Assembly: GCA_014804795.1 (NCBI GenBank)
Contig: JAAUZC010000035.1
Location: forward strand, 1-64,000
DNA length: 64,000 bases
Reading direction: 5' to 3'
Source: Lachnospiraceae bacterium
Lineage (GTDB): Bacteria > Bacillota > Clostridia > Lachnospirales > Lachnospiraceae
A model generated the notes under the pieces. That model did not search any database, was not told the origin of the DNA, and was given only the letters and a program-made list of their open reading frames with translations. Shown here one piece after another: positions 25,216-33,364 of the stretch (position 1 is its first letter; every line of letters starts with the position of its first letter). The position numbers and the translations under genes are program-made.

Positions 25216-26526
25216 ATGAACTTTCAGGATGAGATGAAAAAGAAATTTTTGCAGGTGGCGGCGGGAAATGTGGAGCCGGCCGAATGGGGAAAGTGGTGGA
25301 CAGATAACAAAGATCAGCTGGAAAAGATGCTGAATCGCGGAACCATAAAGCGGATCATGCCGACCTGGTGGAGAGCAAGTTATTATTGGATGACAAAAAC
25401 CCAGAGCGGCGTTGCAAGTTATTTTCATGCCCAGGGACGGCCTGTGAAAACTTCCGACTATTATGAGAAAAAGGCAGAAGAAGAGGTAGAGCGGCAACGA
25501 CAGAACGTGCTGGAAGATTTCTATAAAAAAGTTGCCCCTGAGAGATTGCAGTGGGAAAAATATCTGGAAGCTCATCCCGTTGAGCCGGTGGAGTTTGACT
25601 GGAAAAAGCTTCTGGGAGCACCGCCTGCCCAGAAAACGCCCTGGACTTTTCCTTATGTGAATGTGAGAGGGGAAGAGCAGTGGAAAGAGACAAGAGAGGA
25701 ACTGCAGCTTCGCCTGAAGGAAAATGTGCAGGCGAAGATTGTTCCTTTGGCCAAAGCCTACGGGATGAAAAAGGCCGGGCCGAAAACCTTTGTCAAAGAG
25801 AAAAACGGGTTGGTGTGCCGGCTCAAATTTATCGGCTATTTCCGTGGCGGCGGGTATGAGGCGATGCAGTATTATATCTGTCCGATCTATGCTATTGATA
25901 CGGGAATTCTGGGACTGCCGGGGCATATATGTCAGGGAGAAAATTATCAGAAAATGCAGAGAGACTGGGGCGTGATCCAGTATGGGATGACAGCGGTGGA
26001 TGCCGCTGAGGTGGAAAAGATAAACCGGAAGTTTGATGAGATATTGACATTCTTTGCGGAGGACATATTTCCCGAGTGGCAAAAGATTGATTCTCTGGAG
26101 GTCTATTTTGCAAAGGAGCGTCAGGATTATTTGGAGGTCACAAAGACGGGTCCGACAGATCCGCGGACAGGCAGACCCATGTGGGATCTGGATGACAGAG
26201 AACGTAAACATCCCTGGCGGGCAGATGACTATCTGTTCGGGGTATGGGATCTGCTTTCGGGAAGAGAGGAGGAGGGGTATAAGCGCCTTGCGGAATGTGT
26301 GGAATATGGTGCGGATTTTATGGAAAGCTGTCTGAAAGAGAGACCGGAGGCTTACAATGATTCAAGAGACTCCATGGCGGTACTCTATTACAATGCCGGA
26401 CTTTTTGCTAGTACAAAGCAGATTGCGGATAGAGAGAAACGCCGAAGAAAGGTTTTGGAGGTGTATGAGGAGGTCTGTCGGTTTATGCGGTATTATCACG
26501 GGCTGGCGAAAAGGACGACAAGATAA
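25216..26526 (+). CDS. Hypothetical protein of the accessory cluster
   Basis: 436 residues; I do not recognise a family. It is soluble, rich in Trp, Tyr, Lys and Glu, with long predicted helices (for example KKAEEEVERQRQNVLEDFYKK), a central aromatic block (FIGYFRGGGYEAMQYYICPI) and a helical C-terminal domain. ATG 25216 follows GAGGGGAGACGAA; a TTG 15 bases upstream is rejected. Together with its neighbours it may be an immunity-like or regulatory protein, but nothing in it proves that. Its 3' end overlaps the decayed acetyltransferase on the opposite strand. Confidence 0.65.
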   Translation: MNFQDEMKKKFLQVAAGNVEPAEWGKWWTDNKDQLEKMLNRGTIKRIMPTWWRASYYWMTKTQSGVASYFHAQGRPVKTSDYYEKKAEEEVERQRQNVLEDFYKKVAPERLQWEKYLEAHPVEPVEFDWKKLLGAPPAQKTPWTFPYVNVRGEEQWKETREELQLRLKENVQAKIVPLAKAYGMKKAGPKTFVKEKNGLVCRLKFIGYFRGGGYEAMQYYICPIYAIDTGILGLPGHICQGENYQKMQRDWGVIQYGMTAVDAAEVEKINRKFDEILTFFAEDIFPEWQKIDSLEVYFAKERQDYLEVTKTGPTDPRTGRPMWDLDDRERKHPWRADDYLFGVWDLLSGREEEGYKRLAECVEYGADFMESCLKERPEAYNDSRDSMAVLYYNAGLFASTKQIADREKRRRKVLEVYEEVCRFMRYYHGLAKRTTR

Positions 26527-26867
26527 TAGTTTTGGGATGTTGCAGTGATATTGCGTGAACGGTCTAAATTCCTCAAGGCCTCTAAAATCAAAGCAGAAGC
26601 AATCCCAAGTTTACGATAGTCAGAATCTACTGCCAGGCAGCAAAGCATATTGTGCTTTCGGGAGTATAATAATACGCCAACGACCTTGACACCATCTTTA
26701 ACACACAAAGCCTCTCCGCGCCCCATAAATTCCAAAACAGTATTCTTATGTTCTGCAATGGCTTCGCAAGTTTCAAGCCCCGGAAAGAGGGGACTGACTT
26801 TGACAACCAATTTTATCCATTCCTCGATATCTAAGAGGGTTCCCCGCCTAACTGTTATATGAAACAT
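26496..26867 (-). pseudogene. GNAT acetyltransferase, truncated at its 3' end
   Basis: Starting near ATG 26867 (MFHITVRRGTLLDIEEWIKL), the reading frame carries a GNAT core with motif A LAVDSDYRKLGIASALILEALRNLD. It should continue into the conserved TTFR.. strand and C-terminal helix, but after DRSRNITATSQ it becomes unrelated sequence and stops inside the opposing gene. The protein therefore lacks the second half of the acetyl-CoA fold and is probably inactive. An upstream in-frame ATG (26942) would only add a hydrophobic tail. Confidence 0.6.
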
Positions 26868-26942
26868 ATCTGTCCCCATAAACTGGAATCTGATATTTAT
26901 ATCAATTGATATAAATATTGTAAGTATCAGAACATTCTTCAA

Positions 26943-27250
26943 AAGATAATTTTGTTTCTTTTTTTAATACAAAACCATCTTTTCATATGTCTCCGACAAT
27001 TATATTGCCAATAATTAAAACATCTGTGTTCTGGAATTTCTCTGGCTTTGGAAATGGTTTTACATCACATGGGACATAAATTATCAACAGCATTATAATC
27101 TATTTCCGGTCAGAACACAATTCGGAAATTGATATGACAAATAAAATAAATCTATTGACATAAATTTTATATTTGTTTACGCTATAGAAAGATCGGCCGA
27201 AAAGAAATATAAAACGGAATGACATGATTTCGGAAAACGGAGGAAAGAAG
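26943..27250. other. A+T-rich gap with little recognisable content
   Basis: About 300 A+T-rich bases. A weak promoter-like TTGACA (27157-27162) precedes the next gene, with TACGCT or TATAGA as candidate -10 sites. On the minus strand, 26945-27076 reads a Cys-containing peptide (CPM, stop, CKTISKAREIPEH) interrupted by a stop codon, which may be a decayed ORF. Nothing else is evident. Confidence 0.4.
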
Positions 27251-28294
27251 ATGTATCATGCAAGATTTAAAGGCAGCCATTATGAGATGGGCGCTAAGCG
27301 CGGAAAAATTTTTAACAGGGCTGGAATATCATTTCCGCTTCGGTTGGATGATTTTCAGCTGGAACACGGAAGAGAAAGTGAGAAGATATTGAGAAACTTT
27401 TTTCCGGAAGTCTGCGAGGAAATAAGAGGGGTGAGTGATACAGTGGGTGCCGATTATCTGTATTTTGTGTCTTGGATGTTATGTATGGGGTGTTGTATGT
27501 ATAATCTGGAATATAATATTCCGGTGGAGATTCGGGGGTGCACTGCTTTTGCTTTTACGAAGGGGAACAGAGTGATATACGGCAGGAACAATGATCTGCC
27601 CCCTTATCTGAAAAAGGGCAGCAAAAGTGAGATATATGCACCGGATGGCGGAGGCAGATTCCAGATTACCACCTCATCGTTTATCAACGGGGAGGAAGGG
27701 CTTAACGAACATGGACTTGCTGTTGCCATGACCTTTGTTATGACAGATATCGAAAAGATTCAGGCAGGTTTTAACTCCTGTTTTATCGTGCGGTATCTGT
27801 TGGAAAAGGCAAAAAATGCAGAGCAGGCGATATCATTGCTCCAGAAACTGCCCATAGCCTCCAACTGCAATATTTTACTGGCAGACAGGAGCGGAAGGAT
27901 GGTGGTGGCGGAATGCACGCCATTTGTAAAAAGAATCAGAGAAGCGGAAACTTTTGGCAAGGACCAAATTGTATGTACGGTCAACAGCTTTACTTCCGAT
28001 GAGATGAAAAGATACGATGATGCGCATGGGAATGATTATGATTCCCATAAGCGGTATGAGACGGTGATGAACAGCTTCGCAAGGTATATCGGAGACGACT
28101 GCATTGAGGATGCAAAGCGGCTCTTAAAAGGAGAGTATGGGTTTATCTGCCAGTATGATAAAGAACCGGATTTCGAGACAGTCTGGAGTTCCATCTTTGA
28201 TCTGAAGTCTCTGATGGTTTACCGGACGGAAGGTGATCCGAGGAAGAAAAGATTTGTGGAGGATGCCAGGCTGTGTAATATAAGGGTGGGATGA
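27251..28294 (+). CDS. C45-type Ntn hydrolase (acyl-CoA:6-APA acyltransferase-like)
   Basis: 347 residues. The N-terminal KGSHYEMGAKRGK block and the RGCTAFAF motif identify the family in which the chain is cleaved before a Cys (here Cys97), giving an N-terminal nucleophile. The following NNDLP and INGEEGLNEHGLAVAMTF blocks are also conserved. Fungal relatives make penicillin; bacterial ones hydrolyse or transfer acyl groups on unknown amides or peptides. ATG 27251 follows GGAGG; an in-frame ATG at 27224 lies before the ribosome binding site. Relationship to bile-salt or N-acyl amino acid hydrolysis is possible but not shown. Confidence 0.85.
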   Translation: MYHARFKGSHYEMGAKRGKIFNRAGISFPLRLDDFQLEHGRESEKILRNFFPEVCEEIRGVSDTVGADYLYFVSWMLCMGCCMYNLEYNIPVEIRGCTAFAFTKGNRVIYGRNNDLPPYLKKGSKSEIYAPDGGGRFQITTSSFINGEEGLNEHGLAVAMTFVMTDIEKIQAGFNSCFIVRYLLEKAKNAEQAISLLQKLPIASNCNILLADRSGRMVVAECTPFVKRIREAETFGKDQIVCTVNSFTSDEMKRYDDAHGNDYDSHKRYETVMNSFARYIGDDCIEDAKRLLKGEYGFICQYDKEPDFETVWSSIFDLKSLMVYRTEGDPRKKRFVEDARLCNIRVG

Positions 28295-28320
28295 GAATTT
28301 CTCCGTGCTCTCTGGAGTCA

Positions 28321-28977
28321 TCAGCGCTCCCCCTTCGATGATTTACGATATTCCTTAGGGGTACATCCAATCATCTTAAAAAAGCTTTTGGCAAAGTAGC
28401 TGCCGGAACTGAATCCGCATTTTTCTGCTACTTCTGTGATGCTGTCCTCTGTTGTCAGCAGTAATTCTGCCGCAGATCGGATACGGTAGTCATTCAGATA
28501 TTTTCCCGGCGCCATTCCAATCTTATTCTGAAAGCAGCGGTTGCATTCGCGCACACTGATATTCACGGCTTCCGCAATCTCTTCAATAGTTATTTTTTCG
28601 CCAAAATGATCCTGAATGTATTTCATCATTGTCAAAATTCTTGTAGAATCAGCATGGTTTCCTGCCTCTTTCATCGGAATCACAGATGACACATCTTTAT
28701 ACAGGGAATACCATAATTCTGACAACAGAGAACGGATGGTAAATTCGTATCCCTCTTCCTTTTTTTCATAAATATCCGTCAGCCGGAACATGGTTTCTAC
28801 TATATGAATTCTTTTCACATTATCCGGCCGGATTACATGCATCCCTGAACCAAGATTTTTCAAAACCGGTGTGATATATTTTCTCTCATAAATACTTCCA
28901 AGCATCCCCGCAATCAGATTTCTGTCAAACTTACGAACCCTCATTTCAAATGGGGGTTCGTAAGTTTGTAACAGCAA
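28321..28977 (-). pseudogene. AraC family regulator, N-terminally truncated
   Basis: The 218-residue frame has a complete C-terminal AraC/XylS DNA-binding domain (about 115-212: IQDHFGEKITIEEIAEAVNIS and SITEVAEKCGFSSGSYFAKSFFK). Upstream is only the last part of a linker; the roughly 100-residue cupin ligand-binding domain of full-length relatives is absent. The 5' end of the frame consists of a 43-nt palindrome (28926-28968), no ATG precedes it, and no ribosome binding site is visible. It is most likely a truncated relic; expression of an isolated DNA-binding domain cannot be excluded. Confidence 0.65.
28926..28968. repeat. 43-nt palindrome at the broken 5' end of the AraC gene
   Basis: The left arm (28926-28946, beginning CAAACTTACGAACCC) is complementary to the right arm (28948-28968, ending GGTTCGTAAGTTTG) with one mismatch and a one-base centre. 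The right arm is identical over 21 bases to 99-119. This is probably a mobile or recombinogenic palindrome. Confidence 0.8.
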
Positions 28978-28986
28978 TCTTTTTTG

Positions 28987-29331
28987 TCAGTCATTCTCAG
29001 TGTTTCTCTTATTTAAGATAAACTGTTCTAAATTTGTTCGATGATTATATTTTACGGAAGCTATTTTATCCTTGTGAATGATAATGTCATTCATATCGAG
29101 CCCGTTTAATGCAGCAATGGCTACCGCATAATGTATTACATCAGCCAATTCATTGCCCAATTGAACCTGTAAGTCTTCATTTCCGGATGATTTTCTGCCT
29201 GCTTTTTTATTTAGAACCTCAGCCACCTCTCCGATTTCTTCGACAAGCTTCATAAACAGGCTCTGGTCAATTCCACTATTGCTGTAATTGTCGAACAGGT
29301 ATGCTTCCAGTTCCTCTATAGTAACTTTCAT
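28987..29331 (-). CDS. MazG-like NTP pyrophosphohydrolase
   Basis: 114 residues with the MazG metal-binding pattern EEIGEVAEVLN (ExxE) and ELADVIHYAVAIA (ExxD). Such all-alpha pyrophosphatases cleave (d)NTPs to monophosphates and pyrophosphate for housecleaning. It is monocistronic on the minus strand with AAGGAG upstream. The exact nucleotide is unknown. Confidence 0.85.
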   Translation of the reverse strand: MKVTIEELEAYLFDNYSNSGIDQSLFMKLVEEIGEVAEVLNKKAGRKSSGNEDLQVQLGNELADVIHYAVAIAALNGLDMNDIIIHKDKIASVKYNHRTNLEQFILNKRNTEND

Positions 29332-29473
29332 AACAAAACTCCTTCAAAAATCCTGATTTGTTGCTTTGCATATTATTATAAGCCTCCGGAAAATTCAACA
29401 TGAGTCAGTGAAATTGCCGGAATTTTATCCCGGCAATCATTATCTTAAAAAGGACAGAGTTTTCCGGTTAAGG

Positions 29474-29959
29474 TTAAAAAATGAGAACAACACCCCGGTC
29501 GGAATAGACCAGATCGTCATGATCTATAAAGGAAGCAACACTTATCCAGTTTTCGATATCAGCAATACCGTCACCTTCGTTTACATTGTATTCCGGTGCA
29601 TCATCACATTCCATAAAATACTTGCTTACGGAACCGTTCTGAATTATGATCATTTCTGCATAAATAACAGCATCATTGTAACCGGCATATATCAGTTCAT
29701 CCGTTCCGGCGAATTTTTTCCATTGTTCTGGTTCAAGAAAAGAGTATCCGCCGGAGAGATCTTCAAATACAGTCCAACCGTCGTTTTCGTACACATACAA
29801 GCAGGTGCCTTTCCAGCCGCCGTTTTCATTCAACGAAACAGCAACCGCCCGGGAGTATTCTGTTTCGATTCGCTCTTTGCAGTCTGTTCCGTTCCAGAGG
29901 CATAACCGCTTTACCGCTTCTTCCATGCTTGATTTGATTCTGAAATAACTGGGATTCAT
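29474..29959 (-). CDS. Hypothetical small protein, immunity-like
   Basis: 161 residues, unrecognised. It is soluble and acidic with several Trp and Tyr residues (VYENDGWTVFEDLSGGYSFL, EPEQWKKFAGTDELIYAGYNDA), a composition seen in immunity proteins such as the SMI1/KNR4 class, but no diagnostic motif is present. ATG 29959 is chosen because AAAGGAG lies just upstream of it and inside the longer frame that starts at 29986. Confidence 0.65.
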   Translation of the reverse strand: MNPSYFRIKSSMEEAVKRLCLWNGTDCKERIETEYSRAVAVSLNENGGWKGTCLYVYENDGWTVFEDLSGGYSFLEPEQWKKFAGTDELIYAGYNDAVIYAEMIIIQNGSVSKYFMECDDAPEYNVNEGDGIADIENWISVASFIDHDDLVYSDRGVVLIF

Positions 29960-30087
29960 TTTTAGTTCTCCTTTGTGTTTAATCATTATTGAAATTATAT
30001 CATATTAATATCTGTTTGGGTATGAGTATTTTGCGGCAAAGCAGGTGGGCAATCCGGCAATTTGATGTTAAGGTTTTGCAATAGATA

Positions 30088-30115
30088 TTGCAATTTGTTT
30101 GGAATATGGTAGAGT
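30088..30115 (+). promoter_or_regulatory. Promoter-like element TTGCAA-16-TAGAGT
   Basis: TTGCAA (30088-30093) and TAGAGT (30110-30115) with a 16-base spacer ending in ATATGG. It nearly matches the element at 20754-20781 and lies about 50 bases before the C39-like protease gene. Confidence 0.5.
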
Positions 30116-30167
30116 TGATATACAGGATACGACAGAGTAACAGAAAAAGGGAGACAGAAGAAATCAA

Positions 30168-30881
30168 ATGATAAAACATAAAAATCATTCCGAAAAAAAT
30201 AATCCGGGCAGACCGGTGGTCTTTTATGTACTCCTTGTCATATTCTGTTTTCTGCTTGCCGGAGCGGGTTTTGTATGTTTCCGGCTGAGAAACGGTGTGC
30301 AGGTAAGACCGCCGCAGGGCAGTGATATTCTGCCGGATACGGAAGTGGTCTTATACAGGCAGGATGATGAGAGATGGGGAGAGGACAGACTGGGAGATTC
30401 GGAATATACGCTGCGTTCTTCCGGCTGTCTGGTCAGCTGTATTGCATCTGCGCTTTCCATGGAAAGAGGCACGGAGGAAACTCCCGGTACATTAAATGAG
30501 AAATTTTCTGAAAGACAGGCATATGATGCGGAGGGAAACCTTCAGTGGGCACCGTTGTCTGAGGAAAACGAATATCAGGTCGATGTCTATGGGGAAGTTT
30601 CAGCAGATATCATAGATACCTGTCTCTCACAGGGACATTATCCGGTTGTCAGAGTGCGGATGTATGCGTTGGGGAATATCCATTATGTATTGATTGTCGG
30701 TGCAAAGGATGGGGAATATCTGTGTATGGACCCGCTGCGGGACGATATTACGGGACTGTCTTCCTATGGAAATCGGGTTTACGCTATCCGATGTGTGTAT
30801 TCCGGGAATCAAAGTTTAGGAAAAGATGCAGAAAGCGACACCACAGGAAGTAAGGAAAATGCAGATATTACCGCTCTGTGA
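30168..30881 (+). CDS. Membrane-anchored C39-like cysteine peptidase
   Basis: 237 residues. An N-terminal membrane segment (about residues 17-41, VVFYVLLVIFCFLLAGAGFVCF) is followed by an external papain-like domain of the C39_2 type: YRQDDERWGEDRL at its start, the catalytic Cys in RSSGCLVSCIAS, and the His in GNIHYVLIVGAKDG. There is no ABC transporter domain, so it is not a bacteriocin exporter; a cell-surface protease or peptidoglycan-associated role is possible. ATG follows GGGAGACAGAAG. Confidence 0.8.
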   Translation: MIKHKNHSEKNNPGRPVVFYVLLVIFCFLLAGAGFVCFRLRNGVQVRPPQGSDILPDTEVVLYRQDDERWGEDRLGDSEYTLRSSGCLVSCIASALSMERGTEETPGTLNEKFSERQAYDAEGNLQWAPLSEENEYQVDVYGEVSADIIDTCLSQGHYPVVRVRMYALGNIHYVLIVGAKDGEYLCMDPLRDDITGLSSYGNRVYAIRCVYSGNQSLGKDAESDTTGSKENADITAL

Positions 30882-30913
30882 AAATTACGGAGTGACAAGG
30901 AGGAAGTAAATTT

Positions 30914-31501
30914 ATGTTGCCGACAAGAGAGAAAGCGGAAGAACTTCTGGCAGAGGCGGAAAAGTGCAATCCGGGAGCATGGGGAAATCATAGCCGTGTT
31001 GCAGCCCACTGTGCGGAAAAGATTGCTCAGGAATGCAGCGATCTGGACCCGGACAAGGCGTATATATTGGGATTGCTGCACGATATCGGGCGAAAATTTG
31101 GCGTAAGACATTTAGGACATGTATCGGACGGCTATTCGTATATGATGTCTCTTGGATATGACGAAGCCGCAAAAATATGTCTGACTCACTCCTTCAATGT
31201 GCCGACAACCGATGTATATATAGGAAAATTCGATACCTCTGAGGAAGAATTGAAACTGATTCAGGATGCGTTGAAGACAGTCGTTTTAGATGAGTATGAT
31301 AAACTGATTCAGCTTTGTGATTCCATAGCGGGTTCAGAGGGAGTGTTGGATATTGAGGAGAGAATGGAGGATGTGAAGCGGCGGTATGGATCCTATCCCC
31401 GGGAAAAATGGGACGGTAATCTGGAAATGAAAAGACATTTTGAGGAAAAGACGGGAAAGAATATTTATACTGTGGTGGAAAAGGATACTTTCAGATTATA
31501 A
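30914..31501 (+). CDS. HD domain phosphohydrolase
   Basis: 195 residues. An HD metal-dependent domain is seen: first His in NHSRVAAHCAEKIA, the HD pair in GLLHDIGRKFG, and further conserved His in RHLGHVSDGYSYM. The C-terminal third is an acidic helical region. HD proteins hydrolyse phosphoesters of nucleotides or signalling molecules; the substrate is not deducible. It starts 33 bases after the C39 gene, with AAGGAGGAAG, and may be cotranscribed. Confidence 0.85.
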   Translation: MLPTREKAEELLAEAEKCNPGAWGNHSRVAAHCAEKIAQECSDLDPDKAYILGLLHDIGRKFGVRHLGHVSDGYSYMMSLGYDEAAKICLTHSFNVPTTDVYIGKFDTSEEELKLIQDALKTVVLDEYDKLIQLCDSIAGSEGVLDIEERMEDVKRRYGSYPREKWDGNLEMKRHFEEKTGKNIYTVVEKDTFRL

Positions 31502-31588
31502 GAAAATACTTACAAAATAATGATGTGTTGATTAGGTTTTGATTTTGATTTTTTATGTGAATAAGAAGTTTACGAAAGGGGACAGGAT

Positions 31589-31930
31589 ATGGCATCAAAT
31601 TCGGAATTTGTACAGTATATTGCGGACCAGTTGGGCGCGGCGGGACAGATTACCTACCGAAAAATGTTTGGCGAGTATGGAATGTATCTTGATGGAAAAA
31701 TATTCGCTCTGGTCTGTGATGATCAGTTGTTTATCAAAATAACGGAAGCGGGCAGGAAACTGCGGCCTGAACTTGAGGAAGTGCCGCCTTATGAGGGGGC
31801 GAAAAACTATCTGTTGGTGGAAGACATTGATGACAGGGAAGCGCTTGTGGAGCTCGTCACTGTGACGTGTGCAGAATTGCCTGCACCCAAACCCAAGAAA
31901 CCGAAAAAAGAGGGGAAAAAGAAAGCATAA
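31589..31930 (+). CDS. TfoX/Sxy N-terminal domain protein
   Basis: 113 residues matching the TfoX N-terminal domain: TYRKMFGEYGMYLDGKIFALVCDDQLFIK and KNYLLVEDIDD. The tail is Lys/Pro-rich (KPKKPKKEGKKKA). In gammaproteobacteria TfoX controls competence, but stand-alone N-terminal domains in Firmicutes have no assigned role. It has a ribosome binding site (AAAGGGGAC). Confidence 0.85.
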   Translation: MASNSEFVQYIADQLGAAGQITYRKMFGEYGMYLDGKIFALVCDDQLFIKITEAGRKLRPELEEVPPYEGAKNYLLVEDIDDREALVELVTVTCAELPAPKPKKPKKEGKKKA

Positions 31931-31978
31931 AGCTAAATCCCTGCAACAAGCTGACAGATAGAGCAGGAATAAAATATC

Positions 31979-32467
31979 ATGGCGGAATATCAGCATATTT
32001 GTCATACTTTCAAACCGGTATATGACGAAAATTCAAAGATCTTAATTTTGGGAAGCCTCCCTTCGGTAAAATCCCGTGAGGAAGGCTTCTATTACGGGCA
32101 CCCGCAGAATCGTTTCTGGAAAGTTCTGGCGGCGGTTTTCTCATGCCCTGTTCCAACAACAATAGAAGAGAAGAAAGAAATGCTGCTTACCCATCATGCG
32201 GCAGTATGGGATGTGATCGAAAGCTGCGATATTATCGGTTCCAGTGACAGCAGCATTAAAAACGTAGTGCCGGCGGATATAGGGGCACTACTGAACAAAA
32301 CAAATATTTGCAGTATATATGCCAACGGCAAAAAGGCTGAGAGCCTGTATCAGAAGTACATTTTCCCGAAAACGAAAATGCCTATTGTGGCATTACCTTC
32401 CACCAGCCCGGCTAATGCGGCCTGTTCTCTGGAAAAACTGGTAGAAATATGGGGCGGTGAAATTTAG
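31979..32467 (+). CDS. DNA-deoxyinosine glycosylase, UDG superfamily
   Basis: 162 residues. The motif 1 region GSLPSVKSREEGFYYGHPQNRFWKVL and the C-terminal PSTSPANA block identify the deoxyinosine/uracil-type glycosylase family. It should remove deaminated purine bases from DNA in base excision repair. Its stop codon abuts the relic of a methyltransferase gene on the opposite strand. Confidence 0.87.
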   Translation: MAEYQHICHTFKPVYDENSKILILGSLPSVKSREEGFYYGHPQNRFWKVLAAVFSCPVPTTIEEKKEMLLTHHAAVWDVIESCDIIGSSDSSIKNVVPADIGALLNKTNICSIYANGKKAESLYQKYIFPKTKMPIVALPSTSPANAACSLEKLVEIWGGEI

Positions 32468-32582
32468 TAACTCGTCCGGAATTCTTATCGTAGTCAAAAA
32501 TTCTATTTTTCGAGCATTATTTAGTAGACAGTCTATCTTCCTCACAGTAATTTTCATAACTTTCGATAACATGATTTTTCAT
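32466..32582 (-). pseudogene. 5' remnant of a SAM-dependent methyltransferase gene
   Basis: From ATG 32582 the minus strand reads MKNHVIESYENYCEEDRL followed by a stop, and one base out of frame NARKIEFLTTIRIPDELL. Together this is the characteristic N terminus of small class I methyltransferases (Y.nY.EdrRl...n..kiEflTT). The rest of the gene has been lost at the junction with the glycosylase gene. Confidence 0.65.
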
Positions 32583-32803
32583 ATCAACACCTCTAAAATT
32601 TTAAAATAATAGTGAAAAAGTGTAAGATTTCTCTTCTGAAAATCGAAGTATATGATGAAGGGTACAGAAAAACAAAATCTTACTGTACCGTATCATGGCA
32701 TGACGGCCGGGTGCCACGTAAGCTTACGAAAACAACGAACAGTGCGCATCGCTATGCAGACCTCAGCAAAGCGAAGCTGAAAATATGCGCGGAAAAGAGG
32801 AAC

Positions 32804-33364
32804 ATGATGAAAGCAAATGAAGATAATTTTGTGGAGCTGATAAAAAGGCGCCGGGAAGAAGGAATTTTGTATGTAATGGATACCTATGGAGGATTGATTC
32901 ATTCCATAGTGCGGAAACGCCTGTTTGCAGCACCGGACCGGATAGAAGAATGCATGAATGACATTTTTCTCGGTATCTGGAAGAACATCGACAGTTTCGA
33001 TGAAAGCAGAGGCAGTTTCGTGAACTGGGCAGCGGGAGTGGCAAGACTGGAAGCCATAGATACCCTGCGGAAAATACAGAGGGAATCCCGCTTCCGGACA
33101 GTTTCGCTGGAGGATATGGAGATTCCGCAGGAGGATTCCGCTTTCTTAGAACTGACAGAGCAGGAACTTTCCAAAGAGACAGAGGAGATATTGAAATGTT
33201 TAAGCGGAAAAGATAGAGAGCTGTTCAGGCGGATATTTCTTGAGGAGGAGGAACCGGGGAAAGCCGGGGAAGCGCTTGGAATCAGCAGAGATAACGTGTA
33301 TGTGCGTATCTTCCGGGGAAAGCAGAAGATACGAAAAAAATTGAAGGGAAGGAAGAGGGCGTGA
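32804..33364 (+). CDS. RNA polymerase sigma factor, ECF-like
   Basis: About 186 residues. Region 2 includes YGGLIHSIVRKRLFAAPDRIEECMNDIFLGIWKNIDSFD and GSFVNWAAGVARLEAIDTLRK; region 4 includes SGKDRELFRRIFLEEEEPGKAGEALGISRDNVYVRIFRGKQKIRKKL. The start is ATG 32804 or 32807 after AGAGG; a longer in-frame GTG at 32612 would add an N terminus unlike sigma factors. It overlaps the downstream anti-sigma gene by four bases, the usual arrangement for a regulated pair. Confidence 0.88.
   Translation: MMKANEDNFVELIKRRREEGILYVMDTYGGLIHSIVRKRLFAAPDRIEECMNDIFLGIWKNIDSFDESRGSFVNWAAGVARLEAIDTLRKIQRESRFRTVSLEDMEIPQEDSAFLELTEQELSKETEEILKCLSGKDRELFRRIFLEEEEPGKAGEALGISRDNVYVRIFRGKQKIRKKLKGRKRA

Noticed and set aside
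25123-26211. Long minus-strand open frame opposite the 25216 gene
   Set aside because: Antisense to a larger + strand gene with a proper start site; the amino acid composition is unnatural (many Cys, His and Arg).
26945-27076. Cys-rich minus-strand peptide resembling a zinc ribbon
   Set aside because: It contains an in-frame stop and no start or ribosome binding site; too short to support a family assignment.
29366-29905. Plus-strand open frame of 179 codons
   Set aside because: Antisense to the minus-strand gene ending at 29474, which has a good ribosome binding site.
32612-32803. N-terminal extension of the sigma factor from GTG 32612
   Set aside because: The added residues are unlike sigma factors and lack a ribosome binding site; ATG 32804/32807 fits the family length.
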